Shown here piece after piece: positions 55,001-63,744 of a DNA stretch of 64,000 nucleotides. Below the pieces are notes generated by a model. The model had not been told where the DNA came from, made no database searches, and saw only the letters and a program-made list of their open reading frames with translations. The stretch is from an uncultured Dehalococcoidia bacterium. Lineage in GTDB: Bacteria; Chloroflexota; Dehalococcoidia; Lucifugimonadales; CATOSD01. The DNA lies in assembly GCA_951812395.1 (NCBI GenBank), contig CATOSD010000001.1:2205108-2269107 (forward strand), in the 5' to 3' direction. Made by a program: the position numbers and the translations under genes. Numbering within the stretch: position 1 is the stretch's first letter; every line of letters starts with the position of its first letter.

Positions 55001-55746
55001 GAGCCGAAGTAGGACTCCCGCGTCAGGAAGAAAGGGACCGTGCGGAAGTTGCCGGAGGTCGAGGCGGAGAGTACGGCGTCGTTCAGGTGCCAGAACTCGT
55101 CGGGGCCGGTGCGTTCGAAGATGCCGGAGATGGTGACAATAGCGTGGGGAATGGCGTCGTTCCAGTAAGGCACGGTGGACAGGCTGTCTCCCACGCCGAC
55201 CCCGAACAGCTCGGCGGCTTCGGCCGGGACAATGGCCTGGAGGCGCAGGGGCTGACCGGGAGGGCTAGGCGGCGAGTTGGCGCCCCAGTCACCGCTGACA
55301 ATGCGGATGTGCTCGCCCAGCGTGGGAACGTAGGCGAAGTAGCTGCGGGCGTTGTCTTGGCCGGCGGCGGCCTCGTCGCCCACACGGGAGAGGAAGAACG
55401 TGGCCGTCTTGGCTCCCATCACGCGGGACTCGAGGAACCAAGCGACTCTCGCGTCGACCTCCCCGTTCACTGTGCGATCGACCTTGCCAAACTCATCGAC
55501 CGTGGTGGGGCCGCGGTCCGCCTTAACGAGAACGTTGGCCTCGTCCTCGGTGAGCCTGGCGAGAGTGCTCTTGAGCGCGAGCTCCCTCAGCGCGTCGTAG
55601 TAAATCACGGTGCCGGCCATCACGGCGGATGAGAGCACCACACCCACCACGACCGTCGAAAGCAGCCGCCAGTGCGCGAGGCTGCGGCGCACGACCAGTG
55701 GCCAGGCGGAAACTGCTCTGGAGGCCAGGTAGATCAGCTGTAGCAA
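52066..55746 (-). CDS. Giant FtsX-type ABC permease (cluster permease 2)
   Basis: 1226 residues. N-terminal helix (LLSTVVVGVVLSSAVMAGTVIYY), a large extracytoplasmic domain (~60-320), then an FtsX core near 320-470 with EQQRGEIALLRSRGASSAQILAV as the coupling turn. Several further helices follow (to ~660), then a second extracytoplasmic region (~680-1080) and a final core with SFRSREMEFALMRTIGFSTRQL and four helices. Two FtsX cores in one chain make it a fused pseudodimer. It starts one base before the neighbouring permease's stop region, so expression is coupled. Cargo unknown; envelope or extracellular function by family. Confidence 0.9.
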   Translation of the reverse strand: MLQLIYLASRAVSAWPLVVRRSLAHWRLLSTVVVGVVLSSAVMAGTVIYYDALRELALKSTLARLTEDEANVLVKADRGPTTVDEFGKVDRTVNGEVDARVAWFLESRVMGAKTATFFLSRVGDEAAAGQDNARSYFAYVPTLGEHIRIVSGDWGANSPPSPPGQPLRLQAIVPAEAAELFGVGVGDSLSTVPYWNDAIPHAIVTISGIFERTGPDEFWHLNDAVLSASTSGNFRTVPFFLTRESYFGSLGASFIDMDSTYAWLLQVDQSKLDARNAWIARSGLDTMKSRLSRNLFSYRQITELEDALADYDRRLFFSKLPMFVVLVLIAVVILYYVVTISSLVVEQQRGEIALLRSRGASSAQILAVFVLEGLTISVLAAAASPPIAAFLISVLGYTPAFSDLSGGDRLDVAISGGAFAMGALGGLLSFAALLIPAVQASKVGVTRHRQEAARPTAQPFFLRYYLDVLLLVVSVVLFRQLSDQGSVVASSVFGELVVNQALLAVPALVLVAVAMVLLRLFPLAIRFLSGDSPALLHLMAGATAAILAPAIVVRAIGNGEPLNWLAQLAALAALVAAYWFTSRTDSPQRRWAGIAVQAALVAVLLSIGPTLPMPQVFAPILIAVPIAQVAFRLLHVYGLNAPAGFSMGMWQMARRPTHYARLSLLLVLMAGLGIVAASFGGTLERSFDERARYSSGADIRLEGVILNTRGRSVSVVDEYLALPGVSVVGPAFRGAGSDLSELLGESYTMVAVDSSVVSEVGWFREDFAERPLPELLAQLEHPSLPVGLPLPDDASELWLVIKTDRPQPDVGVIARLKDANGRYFTYIMGPLSSTQWERMAVPLLRRDGRIFSGRRQLLTPQRPMELVSVSVNKFDGRGRLRAGTISISRISAITPEGEHVLEAFDDVSGWSIIRAAPESVSDAIQPTNSSFDGDTAAAQFIWTEGNPLVSRGMFHGPPITPVPVLASGLFLRETGHRVGDSFEVSVQGHRLPVHIIEKLDFFPTLDTFSRLFLVSDLSAVTAFANLDVTAGELRPNEMWIETAINGSERAELVGVLTDDPPFPARRLHDTQQNLAESQVDPLVQAGWRALLFMAFTAVLILSGLGFLVHAYVSFRSREMEFALMRTIGFSTRQLTTLIWLEQALIIVAGLALGTWMGGRIGAIIMPFLSNDDQGSQVLPPFILEVNWITLAITYAIMAVAFTLIITGMIWFVRRISLQRILRLGEM

Positions 55747-55747
55747 C

Positions 55748-58700
55748 TCAGCCCTCCAGCCGGGATATCGAGTGCAGCTCGAGGCTTCGCAAAGACCTCG
55801 CCAGGGCGAGCGTGGACAACAGGAATATCGACGCGGTTACGGCGTATATCAGTGCCAGCATGGGCCAGTCGGTAACCATGATGTAGGGGGGGACCACCGG
55901 GTCGCCCACCTCGGTCACGGCGACCGAGGACACCATGATCGAGCTCATCTGAAATCCGGCCCAGGTGCCGATTCCCAACCCCACCAGCACTATGGCGAGG
56001 TGCTCTATGCTGAGAAGTCCTAGCACCTGCCGGCCGGTCATACCCAGCGATTGCAGGAAGCCCATCTCGTTGCGGCCCCGGTTGGTGAACGCCAGCAGGT
56101 AGATCAGGTATCCCAGGCCGGCGGTGAACACGATGAGCACCAGCGAGAGCGCCATCATGGCGCGCCAGCCCGCGGTAATGAGCGGGTCGAGCCGTACCGC
56201 TTCCAGACGCGCCTCGCGGTCGAATACCCGGTCGGTGGTGCCGGTAAGCCTAAGAATAGTCTCGCTCACCGAGTCGCCGGCGCCGAGCGCCTCTGAGATG
56301 AACAGCTCGTTGGGAAAGAAGCTCGTGGTAGGGCTGAGAATGTTCAGATGCCGCAGGAGGTCGTCCAGGTCTGTCAGGATGAAGCCGCCCCCCCGTGACT
56401 GCATCGTGGGGAAGTAGTCCACACGGTTCGTGAACTGCACCGACACCAGGCGGCTCATGATGTCCAGGATCATGACGTCGCCCACGCGGGCGCCGGTCAC
56501 GTCGAGGAATCTGGAACTGGCCACGACGGGGAGCGGCCCGCCGCTGGGGCTTCGGTAGAATCCCCTGATGCCGCGGTCGGTGTCCTTGCCGAATACGAAC
56601 AGGCCCGCGGCCTGGCCGCTTCGAACGTCCTGTGACGTTTGCCCGATGCTGTCGGTCGAGAGGGGGGAGGTGGCCAGAGGAGTCCACGTCGAGCGTTCCT
56701 CGAACCCGTCGACCAGCACCAGATCCTGGCCATTGCCGAGAGTCACATGCATGTCGTCCATCAACAGCGATCCGGCGGTGCCGGCCGGGCCGAATACGGG
56801 TTCGTAGGTCTGGATCGCTGCCAGCGTCACCGGCGGCACCATGCCTGGCGGCATTTCGCCGCGCATCAGGCTCCATTCCTGCGGACCCACCTCGCCCAGG
56901 GAGAGAATCTTCACAATTCCGGTCGAGTCCTGCATCGCTGCCCAGAGAAACATGTTGGAGTACTCGCCACCCGACTTTACCCACATTCCAAAGGTTTCCG
57001 CGTCTGGCGGCAACACAAGCGGCTCCTGGCGGGAGATGGGCTGGAGGGACCTCATTATGCCGCTGAGCGGCACGTCTGAAAAGTCGTCGCGGTACCAGGA
57101 CATGTAGTGGAAGTCGTCGGACTCTACGGCCAGCAGGTCGAAGTGGATACCCGAGACCGTCGTGCCCACGAGGCCTTGCCCCCTGAGCCCCAGCGAGACC
57201 TGTGTCACACCTGGAATCTGGAGATACGTCTGCTTGAGGGACCTGGTGCCACGGGCGATGTATCCCGGCACGTCGGCCACGCGAACGTCCGTGGCTACGT
57301 CGTAGAGTATGCGCTCCTCGTAGCTGCGGTTCAGCGTGCCTCCGACGGTGGTGGCGAGTACGCCGAGTCCCGTAACAAGCACCAGCAGCAGGACCAGCCA
57401 GGTGTACTGCAGCGGGTTGCGGGCCATTCTCAGGAGCGCCATGGAAACCCAGACCGGCGCCGCGCCTGCGAACTGTCGCAGCCCCAGAAACAGCAGGTGC
57501 AGGGGCACTAGCGCCGCTAGAGCGATGGTGGGGGCGAATGCGAACTCGTCGGGCGAAGGGGGGTCTCGGGAAATGAACAGGGCTGTGGCCACCGCCTGCG
57601 CCGCCAGTGCGGCCCCCCGTGAGACTGCGCCGCCGGCCCGGTGGGAGGACCAGTACGCCACGGTGGCGACCACGAGAAGGGCGAGCGGCGCGGCGAATTG
57701 CTCTGTGTCAGAGCCCAGCGCGTCCACCGCGACGCCCACGCCGAGCGCGACCAGCGCGGCGCCCGCGACCAGGTGCAACAGCGTGGGCGCGTCGCCGTTT
57801 ATGAAGCGCACGAACATCGGGAACAGACGCATGAAGAGTAGTGCGACCGCGACGAGGAAGAGCACGGGAGCGAGCAGCATCGCCTCGTTGACCTGCACGT
57901 CCTCGAACAGCCCGCCCGAGACGAACTGGCCTCTCTGTCGCAGCTCCCAGAAGATCAGGCCCCCTATGATGAGCAGGCCCACGTCGACGTAGTACCGCTG
58001 GAACAGCGGCACTGACGGGGGGCGAGACGAGCGCAACTTGTGCGCGATCAGTCCGGTTCTGGATCCTATCAGGGCGGGCACCACGAACATTGCGAGGCAC
58101 CCGAACCCGACGGCGGCAGAAAGCGCGAACGGGTACCAGTGTAGGTCGACCGGGAGCAGCACGGTCTCCTTGATGTCGCGGAAGTAGGGCAGTGCGCCGG
58201 AGAGCGAGACGACCGCCATCGCGAGAAACGGCGCTACCACCGCCGCGGTAACCGCCAGCGTGGCGCCTTCCAGGGCGTAGAGGCGCATCATCTGGACCGC
58301 GCTTACGCCGCGGCTTCGCAGAAGCGCTACGTCGTCTTCGCGGCTCTGTACAAGGTAGGAGACCATCATGGCGATGGAGTAGAGCACCGTCAGGAGCATG
58401 ACTGTCATCAGCAGCAGCAGAGGGATGCCGGTAAAGAAGCTGCGCCGCTGGAAGTTGTCCAGCAGGCGCGTTATGCCGGTAAACACGGCCGCGCCGGGCA
58501 GCGATTCGGTGAATTCGCGCTCCATCTGTTCGATCCGGTCCTTAGTAAGCGGGATTGACCACGTCTTCAGCGGCTCCTTGTCGATGAACAGGTTCCAGTG
58601 CATGCTGGCGACGGAGCCGGGGTAGGCCTCACCCACGCCGGCTATGAGCGTTTCGAGCGTAACGAACAGGGATAGCGGCGGCTCAGCCGGGTCCACGTTG

Positions 58701-59404
58701 ACCTCGGCGTCGACCTCTTCTTCGAGCGGCGCGGGATTCAGGTAGGCCTCCGCGTTGCGGCTCCAATACTCTTCCGAGGGGTCCGAGGCGTCGATCACGC
58801 CTACTATAGTGGCGGTCATGCGCACGGGGTCGCTGAGCGACGGGGTTAACACCAGCTCGTCGCCGACTTCCAGGTCGAACACACGCGCCTGCCTGGAGCC
58901 GAGCATGGCCTCGAACATCGTGCCACGCGGCTCCCGCGACAGCGCGTCTGTTGGGAGCCGCCCGGAAAGCACGTCGACGTGCTCGCCCATGTTGGAGAGG
59001 TATTGCACGTAGCCGCGAGACACCTGGTCGGCCGCGCCTGTCAGAGTGGGCAGCGGCGAGGTTGGCTTACCGACGAGGAAGGTGGGGGATTGGATGTAGC
59101 GCTCGTGGCCCCTGTAAATCTCCGAGATGTAGCGATCTTTGGCGTCGACCAAGTAGGACTCGCTCTTCAGGACGTTGTCCCGGTCAAACTGCACGTGGGG
59201 GGCGTATGCGAAGAAGTTGAGGAAGAAGACGGACGATCTGTCGATGGCCGTGTTTACGCTTACCCTCTGTAACGAACGGAAGTAGATGGGCGTGCCCGCA
59301 ACCAACGCGGTAGTGACCACAAAGCCCAAGAATATGCTAAGCAAGAGCTTCCAATCGTCAAGCAGGCGCTTGACGATCAGCCTGCGTGTTGTGAGGGGTC
59401 CCAT
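55748..59404 (-). CDS. Giant FtsX-type ABC permease (cluster permease 1)
   Basis: 1218 residues with the same plan as its neighbour: signal-anchor helix (LLLSIFLGFVVTTALVAGTPIYF), extracytoplasmic domain, first FtsX core with QSREDDVALLRSRGVSAVQMM, a middle set of helices, second extracytoplasmic domain rich in short beta segments, and a last core with NRGRNEMGFLQSLGMTGRQVLGL. First gene of the four-gene minus-strand cluster. The two permeases resemble each other in layout and likely arose by duplication. Its start region overlaps the end of the enolase-family pseudogene frame. Confidence 0.9.
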   Translation of the reverse strand: MGPLTTRRLIVKRLLDDWKLLLSIFLGFVVTTALVAGTPIYFRSLQRVSVNTAIDRSSVFFLNFFAYAPHVQFDRDNVLKSESYLVDAKDRYISEIYRGHERYIQSPTFLVGKPTSPLPTLTGAADQVSRGYVQYLSNMGEHVDVLSGRLPTDALSREPRGTMFEAMLGSRQARVFDLEVGDELVLTPSLSDPVRMTATIVGVIDASDPSEEYWSRNAEAYLNPAPLEEEVDAEVNVDPAEPPLSLFVTLETLIAGVGEAYPGSVASMHWNLFIDKEPLKTWSIPLTKDRIEQMEREFTESLPGAAVFTGITRLLDNFQRRSFFTGIPLLLLMTVMLLTVLYSIAMMVSYLVQSREDDVALLRSRGVSAVQMMRLYALEGATLAVTAAVVAPFLAMAVVSLSGALPYFRDIKETVLLPVDLHWYPFALSAAVGFGCLAMFVVPALIGSRTGLIAHKLRSSRPPSVPLFQRYYVDVGLLIIGGLIFWELRQRGQFVSGGLFEDVQVNEAMLLAPVLFLVAVALLFMRLFPMFVRFINGDAPTLLHLVAGAALVALGVGVAVDALGSDTEQFAAPLALLVVATVAYWSSHRAGGAVSRGAALAAQAVATALFISRDPPSPDEFAFAPTIALAALVPLHLLFLGLRQFAGAAPVWVSMALLRMARNPLQYTWLVLLLVLVTGLGVLATTVGGTLNRSYEERILYDVATDVRVADVPGYIARGTRSLKQTYLQIPGVTQVSLGLRGQGLVGTTVSGIHFDLLAVESDDFHYMSWYRDDFSDVPLSGIMRSLQPISRQEPLVLPPDAETFGMWVKSGGEYSNMFLWAAMQDSTGIVKILSLGEVGPQEWSLMRGEMPPGMVPPVTLAAIQTYEPVFGPAGTAGSLLMDDMHVTLGNGQDLVLVDGFEERSTWTPLATSPLSTDSIGQTSQDVRSGQAAGLFVFGKDTDRGIRGFYRSPSGGPLPVVASSRFLDVTGARVGDVMILDIMSRLVSVQFTNRVDYFPTMQSRGGGFILTDLDDLLRHLNILSPTTSFFPNELFISEALGAGDSVSETILRLTGTTDRVFDREARLEAVRLDPLITAGWRAMMALSLVLIVFTAGLGYLIYLLAFTNRGRNEMGFLQSLGMTGRQVLGLLSIEHLAIVLVGLGIGTWAGFQMSSIMVSSVAVTEVGDPVVPPYIMVTDWPMLALIYAVTASIFLLSTLALARSLRSLELHSISRLEG

Positions 59405-60334
59405 CGGCCTCCCGGCGCCGGCTGAGCGCCTTTGGCAATTTTAGCACAACCGGCGTACGGCAAGGGGAAGGGACTCGGAGCAGGCGCTGCTCCAAGGTCG
59501 CCTTGTGGCGCCTCCGCACCCAGGCCCAGTCTATCTCGTAGCCGAGACTCGGCGAGGTTGGAGCATCGATGGCGCAGCGTTCATTGAGGACAATCTCTTC
59601 GACCAAACCGAACTGGTGGGCAGACTGAGGCATCCAACACTCGTAGATGTCGCAGTTGTCCACGGGGAAGATCACGTGGAGGTTGGCGGCCTGAACGAGG
59701 GCGTTGCCGGCGGCGCCAATCTCGCAGTTGAGCCCGAATCCCTCCGCAAGCGAGCAGAGTTTCTTGAGGCCGGTTATGTCCAGCTTGGCGGCGACGCCGA
59801 GCGCCATGCGGGCCACGCCCATGCGGGCCAAACGCCGGGCTGTATCTTCTAGGCGCGGAATCCCTGAGATACGACCTCCTCCGCCTCCTAGACGTAACCG
59901 TCCGGCGTATCGTGGCGCGGTGGGTAGGTGGCCTACACATCGGTCTCTCGCCTGCGGGCGCCAAGCAGGTGGAAGATTGAAACGCCGGCCGCCTTGCCGG
60001 CAATATCCTACAGCGACACGTCAACGGGCGCCCAAGCCTCCATGGCAAGGCCGCTGCGGCCACGCAGCATGGGCAGCCTGGACCATAGCCATCTGCGGTA
60101 TGCGGGGTCGCGCCCGACAAGCTCCGGCTCTACGACGGACAAAATGGGGTCGAACAGCCGGCCGCTGCCCTGCCTGAAGTTGCCGACAAAGGTGTTGCCC
60201 TCGACTCCCTCGTTGGTGAGGGCGCCAAGCACATCCTGTTCAACTCCGCCTCCAAACCGGCCCATGTCGGAATCGAGGCCAGTGTGGTCGAGGCGCCGCT
60301 TGACGACTTCTATCTGGATGTCGGTGATTATCAT
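59358..60334 (-). pseudogene. Decayed mandelate racemase/muconate lactonizing (enolase superfamily) gene
   Basis: The N-terminal capping domain is intact in one frame from ATG 60334 (MIITDIQIEVVKRRLDHTGL ... PMLRGRSGLAMEAWAPVDVSL). It continues in the same frame through DIAGKAAGVSIFHLLGARRR, ATYPPRHDTPDGYV, EAEEVVSQGFRA and KIQPGV. That run is interrupted by four TAG codons (60008-60010, 59933-59935, 59888-59890, 59849-59851) at positions where relatives have Trp, Tyr, probably Glu, and Tyr. After KIQPGV about 90 residues of the barrel with the metal ligands are missing. The last barrel strands resume in another frame (AAKLDITGLKKLCSLAEGFG ... SLGYEIDWAWVRRRH). It is non-functional as read. 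Enolase-superfamily paralogues are known to be expanded in SAR202 genomes. Confidence 0.85.
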
Positions 60335-60503
60335 CTTCGGTTGCTTCCGCCGCGTGACAGTGCGCGAAACGGCTCGCCTATAGTCTGCGCGATTACAGAC
60401 ACATGCTGCTGCTATTCATAGGGCGACGGCGTGAGGACTGACGTGGCTACGTTCTGAGGAAGTAAAGCCGAAAGACGCCCGACGCTTCACGCCGCGTTCA
60501 GGT

Positions 60504-60532
60504 TTGACAAGGCGGGTGTGGTTTGCTACTTT
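60504..60532 (+). promoter_or_regulatory. Promoter upstream of the DUF1800 gene
   Basis: -35 TTGACA (60504-60509, consensus), 17-base spacer ending TGC, -10 TACTTT (60527-60532), an extended -10 form. About 120 bases before the start. The rest of 60335-60654 shows no gene. Confidence 0.5.
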
Positions 60533-60654
60533 GAGCGTGGCGGCAACCGTCCCAGACGGGGCCGCGCGCAGTCGAGAGCGACACCAGCGGTTCGGCTGTT
60601 CAAAGTGGTTTGCGGCAACACGAGGCGGCGCAAATGATGAAGGAGGATAATTCG

Positions 60655-62067
60655 ATGGCCAACAGAGATGACATCGCCCTTATGTCTCACCTGATGCGGC
60701 GAGCCGGTTTCGGCGCGACCCGCGAGGAGATCGAGGCCAGGGCGGAACGGGGATACGAGGCCACAGTCGAGGAGTTGCTGGACGCGGATGCGCAGCCCCC
60801 TACGGACGAGTACACACTGTTCAGGCATCATCCCATCACGGAAATGCCCGGCGGAGCGGTGGGCCCAGGGCAGGCGTACTGGCTGTACCACCTGCTCAAC
60901 ACGCAGCGCCCGCTGGAAGAGAAGATGGCCGTGTTCTGGCACCAGGTGTTTGCCACCGGCAACGGAAAGGTCGACAACTGCAACCATCTCATCGAACAGA
61001 TCCGGATGTTCCGCGAGCATGGGATGGGCAACTATCGCGACCTGTTGCTGAAGCTGGCGAGCAACCCTGCCATGATCTTCTGGCTGGACAACAACGAGAA
61101 CCACAAGTACGCGCCCAACGAGAACTGGGGACGCGAACTTTTGGAGCTCTTCTCCCTCGGCGTCGGCAACTACACCGAGACCGACGTGTTCGAGTGCTCC
61201 CGCGCGTTCACCGGTTGGACCATTTCCGCCAAGATGCCGCGATATCCCTACGGCAGGCATCCGTGGTCGTTCGAGTTCCGGCCAGAAGACCACGACTTCA
61301 GCGAGAAGACGTTCCTTGGCCAGACCGGCAACTTCGACGGCGGGGACATCATCGACATTATTCTCCAGCAGGAGGCGTGCCCGCGCTTCATCTCCCGGCA
61401 CCTGTACAACTTCTTCGTCGCAGACGAGCCGCAGGTGCCGGCGTGGGACATCGAGGAGCCGCGCGACCCCGAGGCGATCAGAATGCTGTCCAAGGTGTTC
61501 GTGGACTCCGGCTACGAGATCAAGCCGGTGCTAAGGGCGCTGTTCAACTCCGACTTCTTCAAGGAAGCGATGTACCAGAAGGTTAAGAGCCCTGTCGAAG
61601 TCGTGGTGGGCACCCTGAGGATGACGCAGGACGGCTTGGGCGTGGACCCGAGGCTGGAGGCGCTTTCCAAAGAGCCGGGCTACATGGGCCAAGAGATACT
61701 GGATCCGCCGAGCGTCGAGGGCTGGCACACGGGCAAAGAGTGGATCAACAGCGGCTCGCTGGTCAAGCGCGTAAACTTCGTCGCCGACCGGCTGAACGAC
61801 GTTGAGCTTCCCGGCGTGCAGAACATGATCGAGCGGATCGCCGGTTCCAACGGGCAGTCGATGAGCGCTGAGGCGCTGGTGGACCACTGCCTGGACCTGA
61901 TGGGGCCACTGGAGGTCGCAGAGTCGACGCGTGCGGAGCTGGTGCAGAACGTGGAGTCCGAGGGGGCCATCTCCTGGGCGACAGACGAGGACTACGCGAA
62001 CTCGTCGAGGCGCGCAGGTGAGACGATGGCGCTCATCGCGGCGACCAGGGAGTACCAGTTCGGCTAG
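60655..62067 (+). CDS. DUF1800 domain protein
   Basis: 470 residues. DIALMSHLMRRAGFGATREEIE is the family opening. LEEKMAVFWHQVFATGNGKVDN, LLLKLASNPAMIFWLDNNEN, NENWGRELLELFSLGVGNYTE, DVFECSRAFTGWTI and FLGQTGNFDGGDIIDIILQQEACPRFI are the conserved DUF1800 blocks, and the end has DPPSVEGWHTGKEWI. No export signal is evident. AAGGAGG lies 8 bases before the ATG at 60655. Function is unknown; the usual partner is a DUF1501 protein, not found here. The next gene is a beta-propeller. Confidence 0.92.
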   Translation: MANRDDIALMSHLMRRAGFGATREEIEARAERGYEATVEELLDADAQPPTDEYTLFRHHPITEMPGGAVGPGQAYWLYHLLNTQRPLEEKMAVFWHQVFATGNGKVDNCNHLIEQIRMFREHGMGNYRDLLLKLASNPAMIFWLDNNENHKYAPNENWGRELLELFSLGVGNYTETDVFECSRAFTGWTISAKMPRYPYGRHPWSFEFRPEDHDFSEKTFLGQTGNFDGGDIIDIILQQEACPRFISRHLYNFFVADEPQVPAWDIEEPRDPEAIRMLSKVFVDSGYEIKPVLRALFNSDFFKEAMYQKVKSPVEVVVGTLRMTQDGLGVDPRLEALSKEPGYMGQEILDPPSVEGWHTGKEWINSGSLVKRVNFVADRLNDVELPGVQNMIERIAGSNGQSMSAEALVDHCLDLMGPLEVAESTRAELVQNVESEGAISWATDEDYANSSRRAGETMALIAATREYQFG

Positions 62068-62230
62068 GACTATCCGCCGAGTTACCGAAGTACACAAAGG
62101 ACTTATAGAAGAGAGGAGCGCGGGCCCATGACCCGGGTCGGGCGCTCGAGGGCAGGCCCGGGACGGCAGCCGGCGCCGCACGGCGCGGCGAGACCGCCCG
62201 CGGCCTGCAGCCATATCAGGAGGGCTTCAA

Positions 62231-63238
62231 ATGCTTACGACAACTGTTGCCGGCAGGACCTGGAGCTTCAGCCACGCCCTGGGTCGAAACGCGGCCGCGG
62301 GCAACGGCTTTACGCAACCGATAGCGGTAGCTACCGCGCCCGAGGGCGTGCTCTACGTGCTCAGCCGGGGCCAGGAGGGCGCCGGTGGGGTGGTCGCACC
62401 CAACAAGCGAATCGGCAAGCTGACCATCGACCAGCAGTTCATCGGCGACTTCGGGCGGGAGCAGTTCGTCTGGCCGGTAGACCTTGCGGTGGACGGCCAG
62501 GGAAACCTGTACTGCTCCGACGAGTATTCCAATAGCATCGCGGTGTTTGACGAGGACGGCCAGAGGGTCGGCCAGTGGGGTGAGGAGGGCAGCGGCGAGG
62601 GCCAGGTGAACGGACCGGCAGGCCTTGCGTTCGACGCCGACGACAACCTGTACGTTGTGGACGCGGGCAATGGCAGGGTGCAGAAATTCACGAAGGACGG
62701 CGAATTCCTGGCGGCATTCGGCTCTTCAGGGAGTGGGGACGGGCAGCTGTCCAAGCCGTGGGGTATCGCCCTCGACGGCGACGGCAACGTATACGTCGCC
62801 GACTGGGGCAACAACCGCGTGCAGAAGTTCAGCGCGGACGGCGAGTTTCTGCTGAGCTTCGGCGGCGGCGGACTGGAGGACGGCAGCGATCTTGACCACC
62901 CCTCTGATGTGGCTGTGGACTCCGAGGGCGACGTGTACGTCGTCGACTGGGGCAACCTTCGCGTGCAGATATACGACCCCGAGGGCGGTGTGATTACGGC
63001 GCTGTACGGCGACGCGACCGAGTTTTCGAACTGGGCCAAGGAGGTCGTGGAGGCCAACCCGGACGTAACGAAGGCCTACAGGCGTGTGAAGGACATCACG
63101 CCCATGGGCCGGTTCAACCGGCCGGTCGGCATCGCGGTCGATGAGCAGGACCGGATCATCGTTACAGACAGTACGCGGGGCCGGCTGCAGGTGTACGTCA
63201 AAGAGAAGGACTACATGGATCCGCAGTTCAACCTGTAG
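62231..63238 (+). CDS. NHL-repeat beta-propeller protein
   Basis: 335 residues with five to six NHL blades, each of the form P-x-G-(I/L)-A-(V/F)-D-x-(D/E)-(D/G)-x-(L/V)-Y-V-x-D-x-G-N-x-R-V-Q-(K/I)-F. Examples: PAGLAFDADDNLYVVDAGNG, PWGIALDGDGNVYVADWGNN, PSDVAVDSEGDVYVVDWGNL. No signal peptide at MLTTTVAGRTWSF, so it seems cytosolic. NHL propellers bind ligands, peptides or RNA, or act as lactonases/peptidylglycine lyases; none can be assigned. It follows DUF1800 by 164 bases. Confidence 0.88.
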   Translation: MLTTTVAGRTWSFSHALGRNAAAGNGFTQPIAVATAPEGVLYVLSRGQEGAGGVVAPNKRIGKLTIDQQFIGDFGREQFVWPVDLAVDGQGNLYCSDEYSNSIAVFDEDGQRVGQWGEEGSGEGQVNGPAGLAFDADDNLYVVDAGNGRVQKFTKDGEFLAAFGSSGSGDGQLSKPWGIALDGDGNVYVADWGNNRVQKFSADGEFLLSFGGGGLEDGSDLDHPSDVAVDSEGDVYVVDWGNLRVQIYDPEGGVITALYGDATEFSNWAKEVVEANPDVTKAYRRVKDITPMGRFNRPVGIAVDEQDRIIVTDSTRGRLQVYVKEKDYMDPQFNL

Positions 63239-63258
63239 GTGGATTGGAGTAAGGCGAC

Positions 63259-63615
63259 TTGGGATTCATCCATGTCGATGTAGACGTCTCAAACCCGGCT
63301 AGACCCGGCGTGACAGAAAGCGTCCGTGTGCTGGTGGACACGGGCGCGATCCTGAGCGTGTTGCCTTCAAATATGCTGGACCGTCTCGGAATCTTGCGGG
63401 AGGGTAGGCGGCGATTCCTTGGATTTGGAGGAGCGGTGGCGCGCGACACAGGCATCGTGCGGATGACCTACGAAGGGAACGCCGCAGGTGTGTCCGTCGT
63501 GTTCGGGGCCGAGGACGACTCACTGATCATGGGTGTCACGGCCCTCGAGGCCTTAGGATACGAGGCGGACCCTGTTAGCGGCAGGCTGAATCGCGTGGAT
63601 ATGCTGATGCTCTGA
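63259..63615 (+). CDS. Retropepsin-like aspartyl protease (clan AA)
   Basis: 118 residues, single-domain. Active-site motif VRVLVDTGAILSVLP (Asp-Thr-Gly-Ala with the following hydrophobic strand). RFLGFGGAVARDTGIVRM and a later SLIMGVTALEALGYEADP match the hydrophobic-hydrophobic-Gly end motif of retroviral-type proteases that work as dimers. The TTG start has GGAGTAAGG 7 bases upstream. Prokaryotic members of this kind often accompany toxin or mobile-like genes, but neighbours here give no clue. It starts 20 bases after the NHL gene and may share its transcript. Confidence 0.8.
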   Translation: MGFIHVDVDVSNPARPGVTESVRVLVDTGAILSVLPSNMLDRLGILREGRRRFLGFGGAVARDTGIVRMTYEGNAAGVSVVFGAEDDSLIMGVTALEALGYEADPVSGRLNRVDMLML

Positions 63616-63634
63616 GGGCATCGGCCTTGATTCA

Positions 63635-63735
63635 CCCCAATCCTAATCCTCTCCCTGCGAGGGCGAAGGGACTCTTGGAAGGCTCATTCTTGATGCCTAC
63701 CCCTGTTAGACCATTTCGAGGGAAGGGACTGAGGT
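63635..63735. repeat. Intergenic repeats
   Basis: ATCCTCTCCCTGCGAGGGCGAAGGGAC (split: CCTCTCCC 63651-63658; GGGCGAAGGGAC 63661-63672) and GACCATTTCGAGGGAAGGGAC (63711-63731, second half). Same family as 24953, 49464 and 17418. Confidence 0.6.
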
Positions 63736-63744
63736 GTGAGTGCC

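Noticed and set aside
59849-60010. TAG codons as pyrrolysine in a functional gene
   Set aside because: Pyrrolysine is known in methylamine methyltransferases and few others; here a large deletion removes the catalytic barrel, so decay is simpler.
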